Source: Capitulum mitella
Taxonomy: Eukaryota > Arthropoda > Thecostraca > Pollicipedomorpha > Pollicipedidae
Direction of reading: 5' to 3'
DNA length: 64,000 nt
Assembly (NCBI GenBank): GCA_030062745.1
Contig: CP099847.1
Coordinates: forward strand, 27,390,923-27,454,922
Shown: positions 1 through 12,371 of the stretch, piece by piece
How positions within the stretch are numbered: the stretch's first letter is position 1
Layout of the letters: each line of letters opens with the position of its first letter
Notes under the pieces: generated by a model
What the model was told of the DNA's origin: nothing
Seen by the model: only the letters and a program-made list of their open reading frames with translations
Database searches by the model: none
Position numbers and translations under genes: made by a program

Positions 1-955
1 TATGAGACTGCGTCCTTCGCGTTTACGTTATTTACGTTACGATAACGCTCTTAATTGATGGACTCGTAAATAGGTCTCCTGTCAAATGATTTTCGACACA
101 ATTGGACAAATAGAGAGCGTAGTAGTTTAAGCTGTTCAAGCCCTCAAAACATGGGCGCGATTAACATTTGGTAACATTTTTTAACATAACATACAACATT
201 TATTAACATTTATTAGCATTTATTGACATTTTTTGCAAAAATCGGGCTCTTGACTCTAAAGATTTCATTTTCCACGTGGCTTTCCGCGCGCTCATATGGG
301 CTCTAGAGGTGAGTCGTCGAAACCACATCACTCGTACCGACACCCATGACGTCGGCTGTCAGTTGCGGTAACCACGCACGGTTTGCCGTTTGCTTGCGAA
401 AGTTCCTACCGCCTCAAATGACGCCAATGTGATGACCCAGTGCGGAAATGGGTTTTATCGATAGCGTGATGCAGTTGCACGCGGTAAAATGGGGTGTTCC
501 TGCTGATTTGCCCCACATGAATTCCAGCCCGTTAATTCATTTGTTGGAAAAGAGCCTCCCTCGGGTATTTCAGAGAGCGCCGAAGACGGCGTAGACGTCA
601 CTAGAATCCCTTTCGGAAATCAGCACTAGAATCCTTTTCGGAAATCAGTTTTTTTTAATATGAATAGTTAGAGTTCAGCGAAGCAGCGATGTATTTTATC
701 AATATGTACACATTTATAGAATTTGTTTGACAAAAATACCCAAAAGTGAAAAATCAGAATATTAACTCGCAAAAGCTTGAGATGGGGAAGAGTGCGCTAA
801 AAAAGGTAGTCTTACCAAGAAGCCGTTAGACCTCCAAGGTCCTATCTTGACAAAACAACACATTTCTTAAATGTCGTGCCAAAATCATCGAAGTCGTAAT
901 GATAGTCGTATCTGTGCAACGCCATAAGTGTTTGTTATATTTTGCTTTCTTCCAG
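1..955. other. Non-coding stretch with a degenerate AACATTTATT repeat
   Basis: I see no supported gene here. Around 163-235 the sequence is a degenerate short tandem repeat built from variants of AACATTTATT, followed by ordinary mixed-composition DNA. A small duplication of the phrase CACTAGAATCC, followed by TTTTCGGAAATCAG or CTTTCGGAAATCAG, lies near 600-645. The last part, up to 955, reads as the intron-like flank of the candidate exon that follows. Confidence 0.4.
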
Positions 956-1188
956 CGTCGTTTGCGGCCTCTAAACCTCGTCCAGCATTTAAAAATAATG
1001 ATTTTGACATTGTTTGGAGGAAATCTTTGCACAGACTTGTGCAACTTAAATGCCATGTTCATGTTGGTATACAAGGCATTTCCGTTTGTTTGCCCAGTAC
1101 TGCATGTATTTTTTGTTTCATTATAGATAGATTAAACCAAAATTTACCTGTGCAGAACGTCAAACCTCCAAACAAAGGAGGACAAGCC
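956..1188 (+). CDS. Candidate internal exon of an unidentified gene
   Basis: A 233-nt segment is preceded by a good 3' splice site (TGCTTTCTTCCAG ending at 955) and followed by a consensus 5' splice site (GTAAGT starting at 1189). One frame stays open across it: two bases complete a phase-1 codon, then come 77 full codons, ending in phase 0. The predicted peptide includes AFKNNDFDIVWRKSLHRL, a cysteine/hydrophobic middle and NVKPPNKGGQA at the end. I do not recognise the family. The NKGG phrase faintly resembles the ADKGG box upstream of the RT domain in Penelope-like elements, so a decayed retroelement piece is an alternative. No partner exon was found in the window. The splice signals and open frame are seen; that it is an exon is inference. 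Confidence 0.3.
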
Positions 1189-4100
1189 GTAAGTTGCTTT
1201 CATTGGCCTTGTGTGACCGATGTAGTGGATTGAGGGGGCCAGCGGGTCAAGTGGTTAATGGGACTTGCCTTAGCGAGCAGCGAAGAAGAAATGTATAGCC
1301 TGTGGCAGGATAAGCTGGAGGTTTTGCCTTTCCAATTTATTAATGGATTAGACGTTTCAACAGAACAGGTGCCTGTTAAGGTTTTCATGCAACTGACTGG
1401 GGGTATGAGTGGAAGATGACTGGGGGACTGGAAGGTGACAGGTGGCTGGGGGAAGGTATGGATGGAAGAGTGAAAGAACATGATGACTATATTCTTTTCT
1501 ATGGCGTATAGCTTGTGACATCATTTTCATGGCTTTCATTTGCCCTGCGACTTCCTTCAGTTCTCCGGTCACCTTTCATTTCTTTTTACAAAAGGGAAGG
1601 ATAGAGACGAAAAACTAGGGCTTTTCTGTACCTTCAAAACTTACGCGTAGCCACGGCTTGTCTCAGCGACATTAAGGTCACACCACGTCGCTGACCCTAT
1701 TGGTGCTTGAGCAGTGTGTCTTGAGCGGCTGAAACCTTTGCCTGCAGCTGTTTCATAATAAAAAAAATATGACAGTGCTGTCAGAACTAATCAGTTCCTT
1801 TTCTCGCGAATCGGCGAGTCGTTAAGGTTCAAGGCTGATTGACCTTTAAGCGTCCTCGGAAAACACAGGCGTTGTCGAAATAGTCCGTTAGGAAAGACGT
1901 CGCTTCTAAGACTGCGCCCACGACAACTGTCTTGTGGTAAACATAGACCGAGCGAGGCGACGTGGTTACGAAGGGTACGGAAGGAAAATGAAAAGACACG
2001 AAAGACGGCTCGAGGCCGTATTGAGGTGTGTTGTCCATCTGTGCTACTTGACGTCGTGATGCGGAGTGTCGTCCATCTGTGTCAAGGTCGTCCGTTACGC
2101 GGGCCGCTGCAGTTCGTGGAAGAGTCGCGTGGCGACGGCCCGATTCCCCGTACCGCGGAGAGGATTTCCCGTGCCCCGGGCTGCCATATTTACCACCGCC
2201 TCCTGCTGATCCTGATACACGACGACCCACACAGGGTAATTCCGATCCGAATGCGGCCGAAAGTGTTTTCACTGCCTGTAGGCCATCCATCTTCTCTTTC
2301 TCCGGTTTCTTGGCGTTGCTGATTCCGAATATCATGCCATTTTTACTGCACTTATCAAAGAAATTAACAGTGTCGTGTACAGTTAGCAACAAATGGGGTC
2401 ATTGTTTGTTGATGTCGGAAGCGAAGAAACTGCTCTGCGCAATTATACTGTTCTTTATTGGTACAAATGACGTCACCAGCATCACCAAAATAGATGTATT
2501 GTATGTTCAGCTCAGATGTACTGGAGACGGAGAGGTTCACAAAACCGCGCTGATGACGGCTTATCATTTGTCCAGACATCAAGCCCAGAGCTCGAGAAAG
2601 ACTAAGGTCGTACAGAAGAGGCGTTCCTCATGTTTGACCGGTGCGCTGTCCAGGCCACATTTTTGTTTATACACTGATTGGTTGGTCATAACATCGAAAC
2701 TCCACTTGCATCTGACCCACAGCGGCGGCGGTCAACTGCGTCGTTGACGCCGTGGATGGCCGGTCACGTTGGGAAGTGATGTGGGTGCATTGCCGCCGTG
2801 TCTCGACCACTCTCTGGCATGTGCATACGTAAGATGATGACATGAGAGATATGTGTAGCACAAGAGACGACAGCGCAACCTCGCCATTCGATTCGCTGAA
2901 TGCGAAGCTGTCTTGATCAGACTAATATAACCTCTATGCCGTCCTGACTTTTTCATGCGCTAGGAATCGTTGGGTTTGGAGGACCTGTTGGCCTAGATTT
3001 CGCTCTGTCTGCTACCTTTACCCTGTGAGGTCAGCCGCTAAGCACACTTCAGCTGCCTGGCCATCACTTTACAGACATTTTGCCGTCGACATTACTGTCC
3101 CGACATATCTTCAATGGCCGTACGGGGAACAGCACGGCCTCCATGGCCACTGACGCGAGCACAGTTTTCTTCTCAAAACGAGCATTCTGAGAGGCTGTTT
3201 TAGCGGTTTTTTTGGTTCCGTATTTCTTGGCGATATCAATAGAGACGATCGATTGTGTTCACGTCCGCTTAGTTTCTTGAGTGGCTTCTTCGGACAGCCG
3301 AAATGTCCAGATATATCCGCATCATTTGTGAACCAGCGTTTCTACGCTTCCATCACTGTATCATTCACGAGGAACTCTTTCCCTGCTCATGAAAAAAACT
3401 GTGTTCCCTCCGGCCGCATGCATTCATGCTCTTTGATTCTGCTCACTTGTCTAGACACTGCTTTTTTACGTTTTTTTTCGGAGGGATCAGCTCATCGGGA
3501 TTTACACCTGCTTGGTCAAAACTGCACCTCACACCAACTTCCATGCCCCGTTTCGACCGCTTGCTGTGCTCGCCAGCCTCGTTTAAGGTGTTTAACAGCG
3601 TCACTTTGTTAAGTAGTCCTTATTTCGAACAGTGTCAGTTCCTCACCGCAGCGCAGTTCTGGACGTATTAAACAGTCTGTACAGGATTCTGCAGAAACAC
3701 GGCTGCCTAATCCACTATCTGTAGTGTCAGCTCATCGGAGGGATACATTGCGAGGAACATCACGGGACAGACACCACAAGATCGGAAGTCGAACGAGCGC
3801 GTTGACCCTGGCCGGCCGGCGCTGGTGCGGCGGCCGGGCGGCCGACGGTGTCTCACGATTCGTCATAGGTCAGCCACCCCAGGTCCTCCGCAATGTCATA
3901 CTCTCAGGACTGATTCACAAGGTCATAACGTACCCCGAAACGTGAAAACCATGGGGGTCTTTGGTGCCCTCTGCTTTTGGCCTCCATGGAATGAAGTGTA
4001 TTACATCCAAGATCGTTTTATGGTAAAGCAAAACAACAGCGTGTTTGCTGTAATGTAAAAGCCTTTGCCTGAAACCTACAACATACAGACTGAAAGTGCA

Positions 4101-6165
4101 CATCGTTTGCTATTATTTAGCGCCAGAATCATCATTGTAAGTTAAAAAATGACCTTCTCACGTCATGCCAAGCATGAACAGCGTTTTCGTCCTTCACAGC
4201 CCTTTGTGTGGTGCGGAACGGTTGGAAGGACCGTCCGACTGAGCTGGCGACAAAATGAGACGAGCTAGAAAGAAGCCAGACGCGGCTTTGAATAGTCTGG
4301 TCAGTTTTGCACGGATCGGGAAGCTTGTCAAGCAAAACCCGGCTGTTGTCAAATGGAATTAAAGCCACGTTTTTCGCCCAGTTGCCCCTGTGCACGTGGG
4401 CCGTCGCCTGTTAAGAGCCGTCCTACGTTTGCTCCAACATTCCTCAGCCTCCCGCCGGTGGGTTGGCTGAGCCGCTCGCCGCCGCACGGCAGCGTCAGAG
4501 GCTGTACGTCCCGGCCGTCCGGCGGCGGTGTCCGTGCCAGAGGCCGTACGTGTGGGGGTTTTCCTCCAGACTCCTGTGCGTCACGGCCGCTCCACGGCGC
4601 GGCTCGGCACTATTAGAGCCGCCGCGCCGCTGCTGCCTTCAGTCGACGCCAGGCAGAGCTCAGCACCGGGCAGCGAGCCGCATTCGGCAGCATTTCCGGT
4701 GGTGTTCTGGACAGTCTTCCGCAGCTTTTTCGAGGTGAGCTTCTTACATGGGTGCGGCGTTTTGTTCTTGGGCGTTTGTTGAGGATAGCTCACACTTCAC
4801 TTACGGATTTTACAGGCACTGCTCCTGCGCGGCACTAAACAGGTTAGACATGGTGATAGTGGAAGTACGTTGTTGCGGCTTGAGAGCAGCGACATAAAGC
4901 CTGATAAAGCAGTTGTGAACAACACGGCGGCTGGATACATTTTCACATGCCATCTGGCATATTAATACGTATCCCACTCCCTGTTTCGTCTTTTCTAGAT
5001 CCCTCCAGCCATCCTGAAAATGCATATTTTGAGAGGAAATACGGCCCTAGGCTTGGTTATTCAAGGCCTGCTACGCCTGACGGTAGTCACCTCAAAGGCA
5101 ACGACATAAACGTCAAAGCCATAGAGTGCACAAAGCCAGCGACGTTTTCCAAAGCGTGTAAAAAGTACCCACTTTACTGATAATAATTTAAGCGTCGGCT
5201 TCTTGAAATACCTTTTCGGCATCCTTCGTTCCAATATAAAAAACCCCATTTCGAGACTAGACACCTTCTCTGTTACGCCCGATGAATTGTATTCGACTGG
5301 TTTAACTACCGGGTATGCAGCGCCTGCTGTCTGCTGACTGACTCGCTTTGTGTCTGTCTTATGTTTTTGGGACACCGGAGCCATTATTTGTCGCCTTTTC
5401 GGACCTCCATAAGCGAGCACGTGGTACAGCGCAACATCACGAAAACAAACTAAACTAGGTTTTTTGCGATGACAGACAATGCTAAGCGCCATATCTCTTT
5501 AGAAAGACGCAAAACAGAACATAAGGTTTTCTCTTTATTTCGTGGGAATTAAATTAATTGCCTTATTGTTCATGTATGGATTGAAACTTTGTACATAACA
5601 TGATGACACTATTTGAGTATTTTTGATGGACTAATCGCAATCTGGAGCATGGGAAAATAGCTTGTGAACTGCTCTCTCGCGCAATGGGCGTCCTTAAGGT
5701 TGTCTGCCAACTCCTTTAAATTACATAAGCGCACCAACCGGCATGCGGGAATTTCAAACCAACAGGCCCGGGTGTTATAGCGGAACCCCTAATCTCATCC
5801 CTGTTTTTTGCCACGAAACTCTGAGCAGAAAACACCGAAGGAAATCTGGTCTTCCCAGGTTTTATCGAGCCACGTCACGGCTGCGACGTCGCTTGCGCTG
5901 TGTACGCCAATATCCGGACACGTGCAGACTTTTGCCCGCCGTGTTGTTCTGCAAACAACGAATCATAATGCCGGCGGGAAGGGCAAGGCTGGGTGACGTC
6001 AATACAGGGGTGGTACTTAGCGCAGGCGAGCTCTGCTACTCTGCTATTCCGCGATGCAGTTTCCTGGTGTTGATGATTTCCAGGCGTTGCAGTTGCCACG
6101 GTGGCTCCCATGATTGGATTTTCGCGTGATGCTCGAGATAATGTCGCCCTCGCCTGGTGGCGTCC
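1189..6165. other. Intergenic region upstream of the protease gene
   Basis: I find no recognisable gene. The longest open frames are 187 codons on the minus strand (1829-2392) and 222 codons on the plus strand (2079-2747). They overlap in a GC-rich patch and match nothing I know. A 143-codon minus-strand frame (5061-5492) has a protein-like balance of residues but no identifiable motif. GC-rich patches lie at 3800-3860 and 4440-4700. The final kilobase is presumably upstream regulatory DNA of the serine protease. Confidence 0.4.
5061..5492 (-). CDS. Uncharacterised 143-codon open frame
   Basis: An uninterrupted ATG-to-stop frame of 143 codons on the strand opposite the neighbouring protease gene. 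The peptide is basic, with many K/R residues, and has an aromatic-rich C-terminal third (a WVLFTRFGKRRW phrase followed by YGFDVYVVAFEV). I see no signal peptide, clear transmembrane segment or known motif. Nearby splice signals were not convincing. It may be a chance open frame. It is listed because it is the longest single frame in the roughly 1 kb upstream of the protease promoter. Confidence 0.15.
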   Translation of the reverse strand: MALSIVCHRKKPSLVCFRDVALYHVLAYGGPKRRQIMAPVSQKHKTDTKRVSQQTAGAAYPVVKPVEYNSSGVTEKVSSLEMGFFILERRMPKRYFKKPTLKLLSVKWVLFTRFGKRRWLCALYGFDVYVVAFEVTTVRRSRP

Positions 6166-6169
6166 ATTG

Positions 6170-6178
6170 TATATATAC
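6170..6178 (+). promoter_or_regulatory. TATA box of the CLIP-domain protease gene
   Basis: The sequence TATATATAC lies about 140 bp upstream of the protease start codon (6310). Transcription would then start near 6200 and leave a 5' leader of roughly 110 nt. A pyrimidine-rich TTTCCTCAG just before the start codon (ending about 6298) could instead be a 3' splice site of a leader intron. The TATA motif is seen; the start site is inferred. Confidence 0.5.
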
Positions 6179-6309
6179 GTCTGACACGCATGGTGCAGCT
6201 GTGGCAGAAGTGCTTTTGGCAAACAAAACTGTTTACGGATTTTCGCTTGACTACACTTAGAATTGAGGAAGTAATATATGCCTTCTCGATTTCCTCAGGT
6301 TAACGAACC

Positions 6310-9300
6310 ATGAAGCTCCTGCTTGTTCTCCTGTCGTGCGCTCTTGCGGTGAGCCAAGCCGAAAAGCGGTCAAAACGGCAAGGTAAGCAAACTGAAAAGC
6401 TCCACCCACCCTGCGAGGCTACTACACGGATTAAGCTGTGTCGCTTTGGAAAAAATATGCGAGGCTTGTTACTCTAATGTCGGTTACCCTCAGCTATTCC
6501 ATGTTTCGGCACGGGACTTCATGGACCAGCTCACTTAGTCACTTGGCATTTTAGAGCAGATGGATCTAGTGTCGCACATTTATTAGAAAGTGTCTCATGT
6601 TACGCCACCGAGGAACATCCAGGAAATCGATTTGTCACCGCCAACCCCACGTGCCGTTTTCTCCGCCGCCGCAGCCATCACTTTCGGCACGGAGCCGCGG
6701 CCGTCACAGTCCAACTGCGTCGACTACGACCAGACGCCGGGCCGCTGCGGCATGCTGCGCGAGTGCCCCGCGTGGCTGCAGATCGTCTCCAACAACCCCA
6801 GCTCACAGGACATCCGGAACCTGCGGTCCAGCATCTGCGGCAGCCGGCGGCTCGGCAGCGTGAGTATAGCGGCCTCCCGGCCTCCGAGCGCGTCCAAAGA
6901 CCACACAAAGCCAAGGAGTTTTGTTTGTTCGCAGGGTGAAGTACTGTTGACTCTGGATATATCTGGAACGTGACTGGGAAGTCTGAATGTGACCTGCGAT
7001 TTGGTGTGGGAAACGTCCTAAATTCTAGTGGAAGAGAGAGGAGATTCTAGCTATTTCGATGAAGCAGGCGAATATTTCTGACGAGACAGTTTTGATATGT
7101 ATGTTATTTTTTGCAGATTTGTTTCTACGTGTATACAAATGTTTGATATGTACGTACTTTCTTATCCGCAAACGAAAGCGCTGTTCATTTTTTTCAGAGG
7201 AACGTGCCTCTCGTCTGCTGCTCTGTTGGCCTGCCCGCCCCCACTCGGCCTACCGGACAGCGCCCCACTCAGCGCCCCACGCAGCGCCCCACCCAGCGCC
7301 CCACCCAGCGCCCTACCCAGAGGCCGACCCAGCGACCCACCGCGCCGCCGCCGACCGGAGACAACCGGGTGCCCGAGGAGCACCCGAACCGGCGCCTCCT
7401 GCCCGACGACAACCGCTGCGGCATCAACATCCACGACCGCATCGTGGGCGGCGACGTGGCCGACATTGGGGAGTATCCCTGGCTGGCGATTCTCGGCTAT
7501 GAAGGTGAGCTGTTCCCGGCTCTGGTCTGCCTTGCCCACGGCAGTGTCAGCTGGCAGTCAGGCGGCGTTTGTTTTGAATCGTGATAATATTCTTTTGGAG
7601 GCTTCGGAGGGCATTTCGACCATTCTTGTGAGTGCTCATTAGAAAGTTGACGATGCGTTCTCAGGTGTCAAAATCCCGTAAAGGTGTTTAAAAGAACCTT
7701 CACGAACCTTCACGTTTTGGTATGCAACGCTCCCGCACACCAAATCCTTATCACTATCTCGGGCTCATTTTTAGAACGCACCAAGCTGCTGCTCTTAGTT
7801 TTATTTTCCCCCTTTATTTCTGACTGTGAACTCTCGGCGTTTGTGCTGTTTGTACGGTATGTAAAGCAGACGCATCGCCCGACATGCCGGTGACGTTCAG
7901 CTCCCGTTGCAGTGGTCGGCACGGGCGCCATAGAGTTCAACTGCGGCGGCACGCTCATCAACGACCGGTACGTGGTGACGGCGGCTCACTGCGTCACCAA
8001 CCTGCCCTCCGACTTCAAGCTCTCCACCATCCGGCTGGGAGAGTACAACCTGGCCACGCAGCGCGACTGCCAAGTGGTGAGTGCGCTTGTACGCGAGAGG
8101 GTCTGGCGGTGCAGAAACGTTGTCGCACGGGCCGGGTGGTCCGTGCAAATGACAAATTTGCGCCATTTTCAAAACATGCTGTGAGAAAAAGGAAGTGATG
8201 TCCTCTGGAAAAGGTGTCCGCTGTGACACTTTGGTGGAATTAGATTGAAGTAAATAAGGTCATATGCCAGCAACTTTCGCACGGAAGCCAGATGTAACGG
8301 AAAAATAACATGTTTCGCATTTAAAATTCATTGGCGGCCACCCGGCATACCTTTCAAGTTCAAGTTATGGGTTCAGCGGGCAACCCCAAGCCTGGCGTCC
8401 AGCTGAAGGGTCTTGCCCGTCTTCAACGGCCAGAGCTCAGAGATCCACCGTGCGCAATGCAGGATGGCATGGTCCGTCACAGAACAGACCCAATGCAAAA
8501 AACCTGTGCAGTGTCACCATTGAGAAGCGCGGTATTGGTTTCATTGAAGTGGAACGTCGGACAGACCTACCTAATGGCATCTTATTCGGGGCTCCGTCCA
8601 CACAGTTTTAAGTTTTCCGGACGGCTTTCAGGTGCTTATACGATAGCTATCTGTGCTCCGTCATGTGGCAATAAAACGACGTATAATAGCCCGAAGCGGA
8701 CCGCGTTTGGCAACATACTGAACGTCGTTTGTTATCAGGGGTTCCGGCAAATGCTGGTAAGCTTTGATCATTTTGTGGCATGATCTAACCTCGCCTGCCC
8801 CCATTTCAGCGAGACGGCATAGAGACCTGTGCGGACCCGGTCCAGGACTTCTCAATGGAGCAAGTGATCCCGCATTCTGATTACAACAAGCCCAACCGGT
8901 TCTGGAACGACATCGCCCTGGTGCGGTTAAACCGCCCAGTCACCAAAAACGGTGAGTGACGCTGACCCAGGGTCACCCGCACGGACCCCACAATGAGTCA
9001 GTTCGCAGCGACAGAAACGTGGCTGACCTGAGACCACACGAATGCTGCTGAAAAGCACCTTTTTGCGTATACACCTTTCCTTTCTTCCCAATATTTAAAA
9101 GTACTTGGCAATATAAAGGCACTCTTTGTGCATCCGTTCATGGATGCCATGCATTCCAATCGACGAGTCCCAGTTTTACCCCACCCAGACAGAAATGGGC
9201 CGCGCGATATCGTCACGGGGTTGCGTTCAGCTGGTCACAGTTCGCGGACGAAGTCCGTCTCCACGGCCGGGACTGGAGTCTACCCGGCGTTAGTCAACAG

Positions 9301-11237
9301 ATGGAGTATGGTCACATCGGAGACTTGTGCTTTGACTTCAAACGTTGAGTCTGCTCGTCAACATAAAAGAGCACAACCTGTTGACATACTTTTCTCTTTC
9401 ATTATGACAAATATTCGTTTGTTTTGGTTGTACGAGTCGAAACAACTGTATCGAAGAACGGCGAATGTTAATTCTCCTGCTGCTGTTTGCTGAGTTTAAA
9501 AATAAGCAGACTGTTTGCTTGTTTGTCATTTCGGCTGTTTTTTCAATGTCCTATCAATTCTTCCGTTACCTCGTACCAACATGTACTTTTTCAGCCACCG
9601 TGACGCTGGCATAACGTCACTGTCACCTCCCTTCGTCGGCTCGCCGCAAACAACCTTCCTCTCCGGCTTAGCCTTTCGTTTCCAGTTGACCGATGACGTC
9701 ACGGTGACGAAGCAGCGGCGCCCAGGCCGCGCGCCTCTGACCGCCGTTCGCTCCTGACCGTGCCTCTGTCTCGGCAGCGTTCGTCAGCCCCATCTGCTTG
9801 CCGTTTGGCGACACGCGCACCCGGGACTTCACCAACAGCAGGCTGTGGGTGGCCGGCTTCGGACTCACCGAGCCCTGTGAGTGTCCGCTCCGGGTCTGGA
9901 CCGGCCTGCGACCGCAAACTGCCGGCCCCAGTCGTGGGCCCGGCGGCTGCACCCACGGCTGAGACGCCGTGTGGGAATGGCCCACCAGCTGACTGCGATG
10001 GTTGCTCCCTCCTGTTTTTAGTGCTGCGTTAAGAATGCATTCGATGCTTGAAGCATCATTGTTCTCTTTGCTGTGGCTGAACTTAAAAAAAAAACGCGAA
10101 TAAGTCGCACGCCTCCTCTCTTGTCTCTTCGTCTTTGTTAAGGTATTATTCGTTTAAACGGACTTAAACTGGTTTAATGATGCTGGCAAGCGTTCAGTAA
10201 CCTTCAAATCTATCTGGCATCGAACTTGGCGAATTGCAGCTTGTCCCTAGCCGCTGTGCTATCTCTTGCTTTTCTGCGCAAAACCGGTACTAGACAGGTG
10301 CGCCCGCCAGACTTGCATAAGGCCATCGTGTGGGGAGGTTTAGGCTCAGATTTCGCCATCCGCTCTCAGGTGACCCCAGATGCTCATGTTGAGTTCAGCT
10401 GGACTGAAAAAGCTCCGTACCGCTGATGGGAAAAAGACTTTTTATTTTTTATTACCAGGAAAACGTTACGACTCAGGCGAGGTATTCGATCACGATTCCA
10501 ACTTTCAACGTGGTCGTGCCGAACTGGAAAGCCGACGTTTACGACTGCGAATGCGCTCAGTTGGGTTCGGGCTGTCTGAGTCCGCAGATTGATTAATGGC
10601 ATTCGCGTGCGTTTTTGCCCTGAACAACCTGATGTAATTTCGCCTTAAAGTTTGCTTGTGCGGTGTTGTCTGTGTTCCGGTTAGCAGTGCAAGGCCCCGT
10701 ACATTTTACCGTGTTCTTCAAATAATTCCCGTTCGGACATGTACGAAGACGTTGCACCACTCTCAAGCATAAGCTCAGCTGGCGCACGTTTAACCATGCC
10801 GCTCCTCAGCAGGTCTTACAGCAGCCGGTTTCCTCTCTGGCATGCAACTCCTAACGCTCTTCGCAACATTCTGCGCAACACCTGTCCCAGTCCCCAGCCC
10901 TAACGGCGCCCTCCGCCCGGCAGTCGGCGACTCGAGCGACCTGCTGATGGAGCTGCGCGTGCCGGTGGTGCCGAACGACCAGTGCGCCGCCGTGTTCCGC
11001 CGCCAGCGGGCCGTCATCGGGGACCGCCAGATGTGCGCCGGCGCCCAGGCCGGCCGCGACTCGTGCTCGGGCGACTCGGGCGGCCCGCTGATGGCGCTCA
11101 ACAAGTTCGGCCCGCCCTACCGGCTCGTCGGCGTCGTCTCGTTCGGCGTGACGCGCTGCGGCACGGCCAACGTGCCGGGCGTCTACACGCGCGTCGGCGA
11201 CTACCTCAACTGGATCATGGACAACATGCGCGCGTAG
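6310..11237 (+). CDS. CLIP-domain trypsin-like serine protease, seven exons
   Basis: This is a secreted zymogen of the arthropod CLIP-protease class, which acts in hemolymph proteolytic cascades (melanisation, clotting, Toll activation). Exons by splice signal and frame are 6310-6382, 6675-6859, 7198-7504, 7913-8076, 8810-8951, 9778-9876 and 10924-11237. All junctions are GT-AG and phases match throughout, giving about 427 residues. Residues 1-17 form a signal peptide (MKLLLVLLSCALAVSQA). A CLIP domain has six cysteines at 39, 49, 55, 79, 93 and 94. A proline/threonine linker of seven QRPT units spans 107-134. The predicted activation site is HDR/IVGG after Arg167. The catalytic triad is His214 (TAAHC), Asp277 (NDIALVRL) and Ser375 (GDSGGP). 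Asp369, six residues before the serine, predicts cleavage after Arg/Lys. The last acceptor is ambiguous: 10890 also keeps frame and would add 11 residues. No AATAAA was found shortly after the stop. Which cascade it serves cannot be told from sequence. Confidence 0.93.
7255..7342 (+). repeat. Coding 12-bp tandem repeat (QRPT linker)
   Basis: Within exon 3 of the protease, seven tandem units of about 12 bp (CAGCGCCCCACC and variants) encode QRPT each time. They form a 28-residue Pro/Thr/Arg linker between the CLIP domain and the protease domain. The last two units use diverged codons (CAGAGGCCGACC, CAGCGACCCACC) while keeping the peptide, so the older units look maintained at protein level. 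The central units are nearly identical, as expected from replication slippage. Confidence 0.85.
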
Positions 11238-12194
11238 GCGGCGCGGTGGCTGTGATAGGCCGGAGGCCGCTGGTGCGGTTCGGTCCGCTGACACGGCGGC
11301 CGGCCGGCGGCGTCCGGGCAGGCGCGGGCTCAAGGAGAGGGACGGGCGATCGGCGCGAGCCGCGGCCAGGTGTCGATGTTACGGACACAAGCGTCGGTGC
11401 TGTCGGGTATACTCAGAGTGGACGGGTGGCTATGCGCGGCGGTTGGCCGTTTTAGTGCTCGACTGCCGCGGATGTGTGTTTGTTTCGGCGCAGCGTGCCC
11501 GTTTGATTTTTGGAACTTTGCATCGGGGGATTTTTCCTGGGATCAAATTCCGTCCATCGTCTGTCTATGACAGCAGTGGGTGCCGTAAGGCCGTAAACAT
11601 TGTTTAACGTTGAAAAAATTTGTTCCCGTTTGAAAGCGTGAATTTTCCCCATGTCCCGATGTTTTGAATGTTTTGCCTGCTGTCAAAAATTTGGTGACCG
11701 TATGTGAAATCCAGAAACACGACAAAAATGCGGCACCCGATATCATTCAAAAGCCAAACTTCTAAACGATAGCATAAGCTTTCGTTTCAATCTTCGTTAA
11801 TCTCTGAATTATGACTGTGACAATTCGAGCAACTGTTAGCACGTTTTTTTTCGCGTCCGAACTGGATCGGGCGCTGCCGGTTCGTGTCCATCGCTGACCT
11901 ATTTGGCATGTTGTGATTATACTTTGTCGGCTGCGGAAGTGTGCGTAGTTGCATATGTATGGACTTTCATCGTCTAAACTGTTGGCTGGCTATGTAAAGT
12001 ATGGAGTTCGGAAATACACGAACATCTCATCCTGTGTGGTTGTCTCGTCGATGTGACACAGAGCTTTATTTGAAGTACAAAGTAAATGTTTCAGGATAAC
12101 AATGCAGTCGGGGCAAAAGTGTGTCTCAAGGCTCTTCAAGACTTCAAGTCGCCTCAGGTTCATTGAGAATTGAGGTGGCAACTGACATGTGAAT
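11238..12194. other. 3' flank of the protease gene
   Basis: Downstream of the protease stop codon is a GC-rich stretch of about 150 bp, then AT-richer sequence. I find no canonical AATAAA in the first kilobase and no further gene. It presumably holds the 3' untranslated region and transcription end. Confidence 0.4.
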
Positions 12195-12371
12195 GGATCT
12201 CGATGGAATGCAGGTTATCTCTGTGCTGTGTTCAACCCCTTGTTGACCTGGGCGGATCATTGCGTCATCTCGGAAAGGTGTCCCTCCGGAGCAAAGTGGT
12301 GCCGGGATGACGCAACACTTCGCTGGTCAGCTGAATCTGAGAACGAAAATAATCTGCATTCCATCGAGACC
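12195..12371 (+). mobile_element. MITE copy A, about 180 bp
   Basis: A short element begins GGATCTCGATGGAATGCAG and ends with the inverted counterpart of GATGGAATGCAGATTATT. A second copy in inverted orientation is at 31613-31800. The interior shares recognisable blocks with it (TGCGTCATCT, TCCCTCCGGAGCAAAG, GATGACGCAACACTT). It has no coding capacity, so it is a non-autonomous DNA transposon. The superfamily was not determined. Confidence 0.7.

Noticed and set aside
2364-2582. Minus-strand peptide with EQYNCAEQFLRFRH, which recalls the NADAR-domain phrase
   Set aside because: Only a few residues match and no flanking conserved segments follow in any frame, so I regard it as chance.
2960-3640. 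Possible decayed pogo/Tc5-type transposase on the minus strand (DIAKKYGTKKTAKTASQ)
   Set aside because: A single short helix-like phrase with stops all around and no DDE-type motif; not enough to name a transposon.
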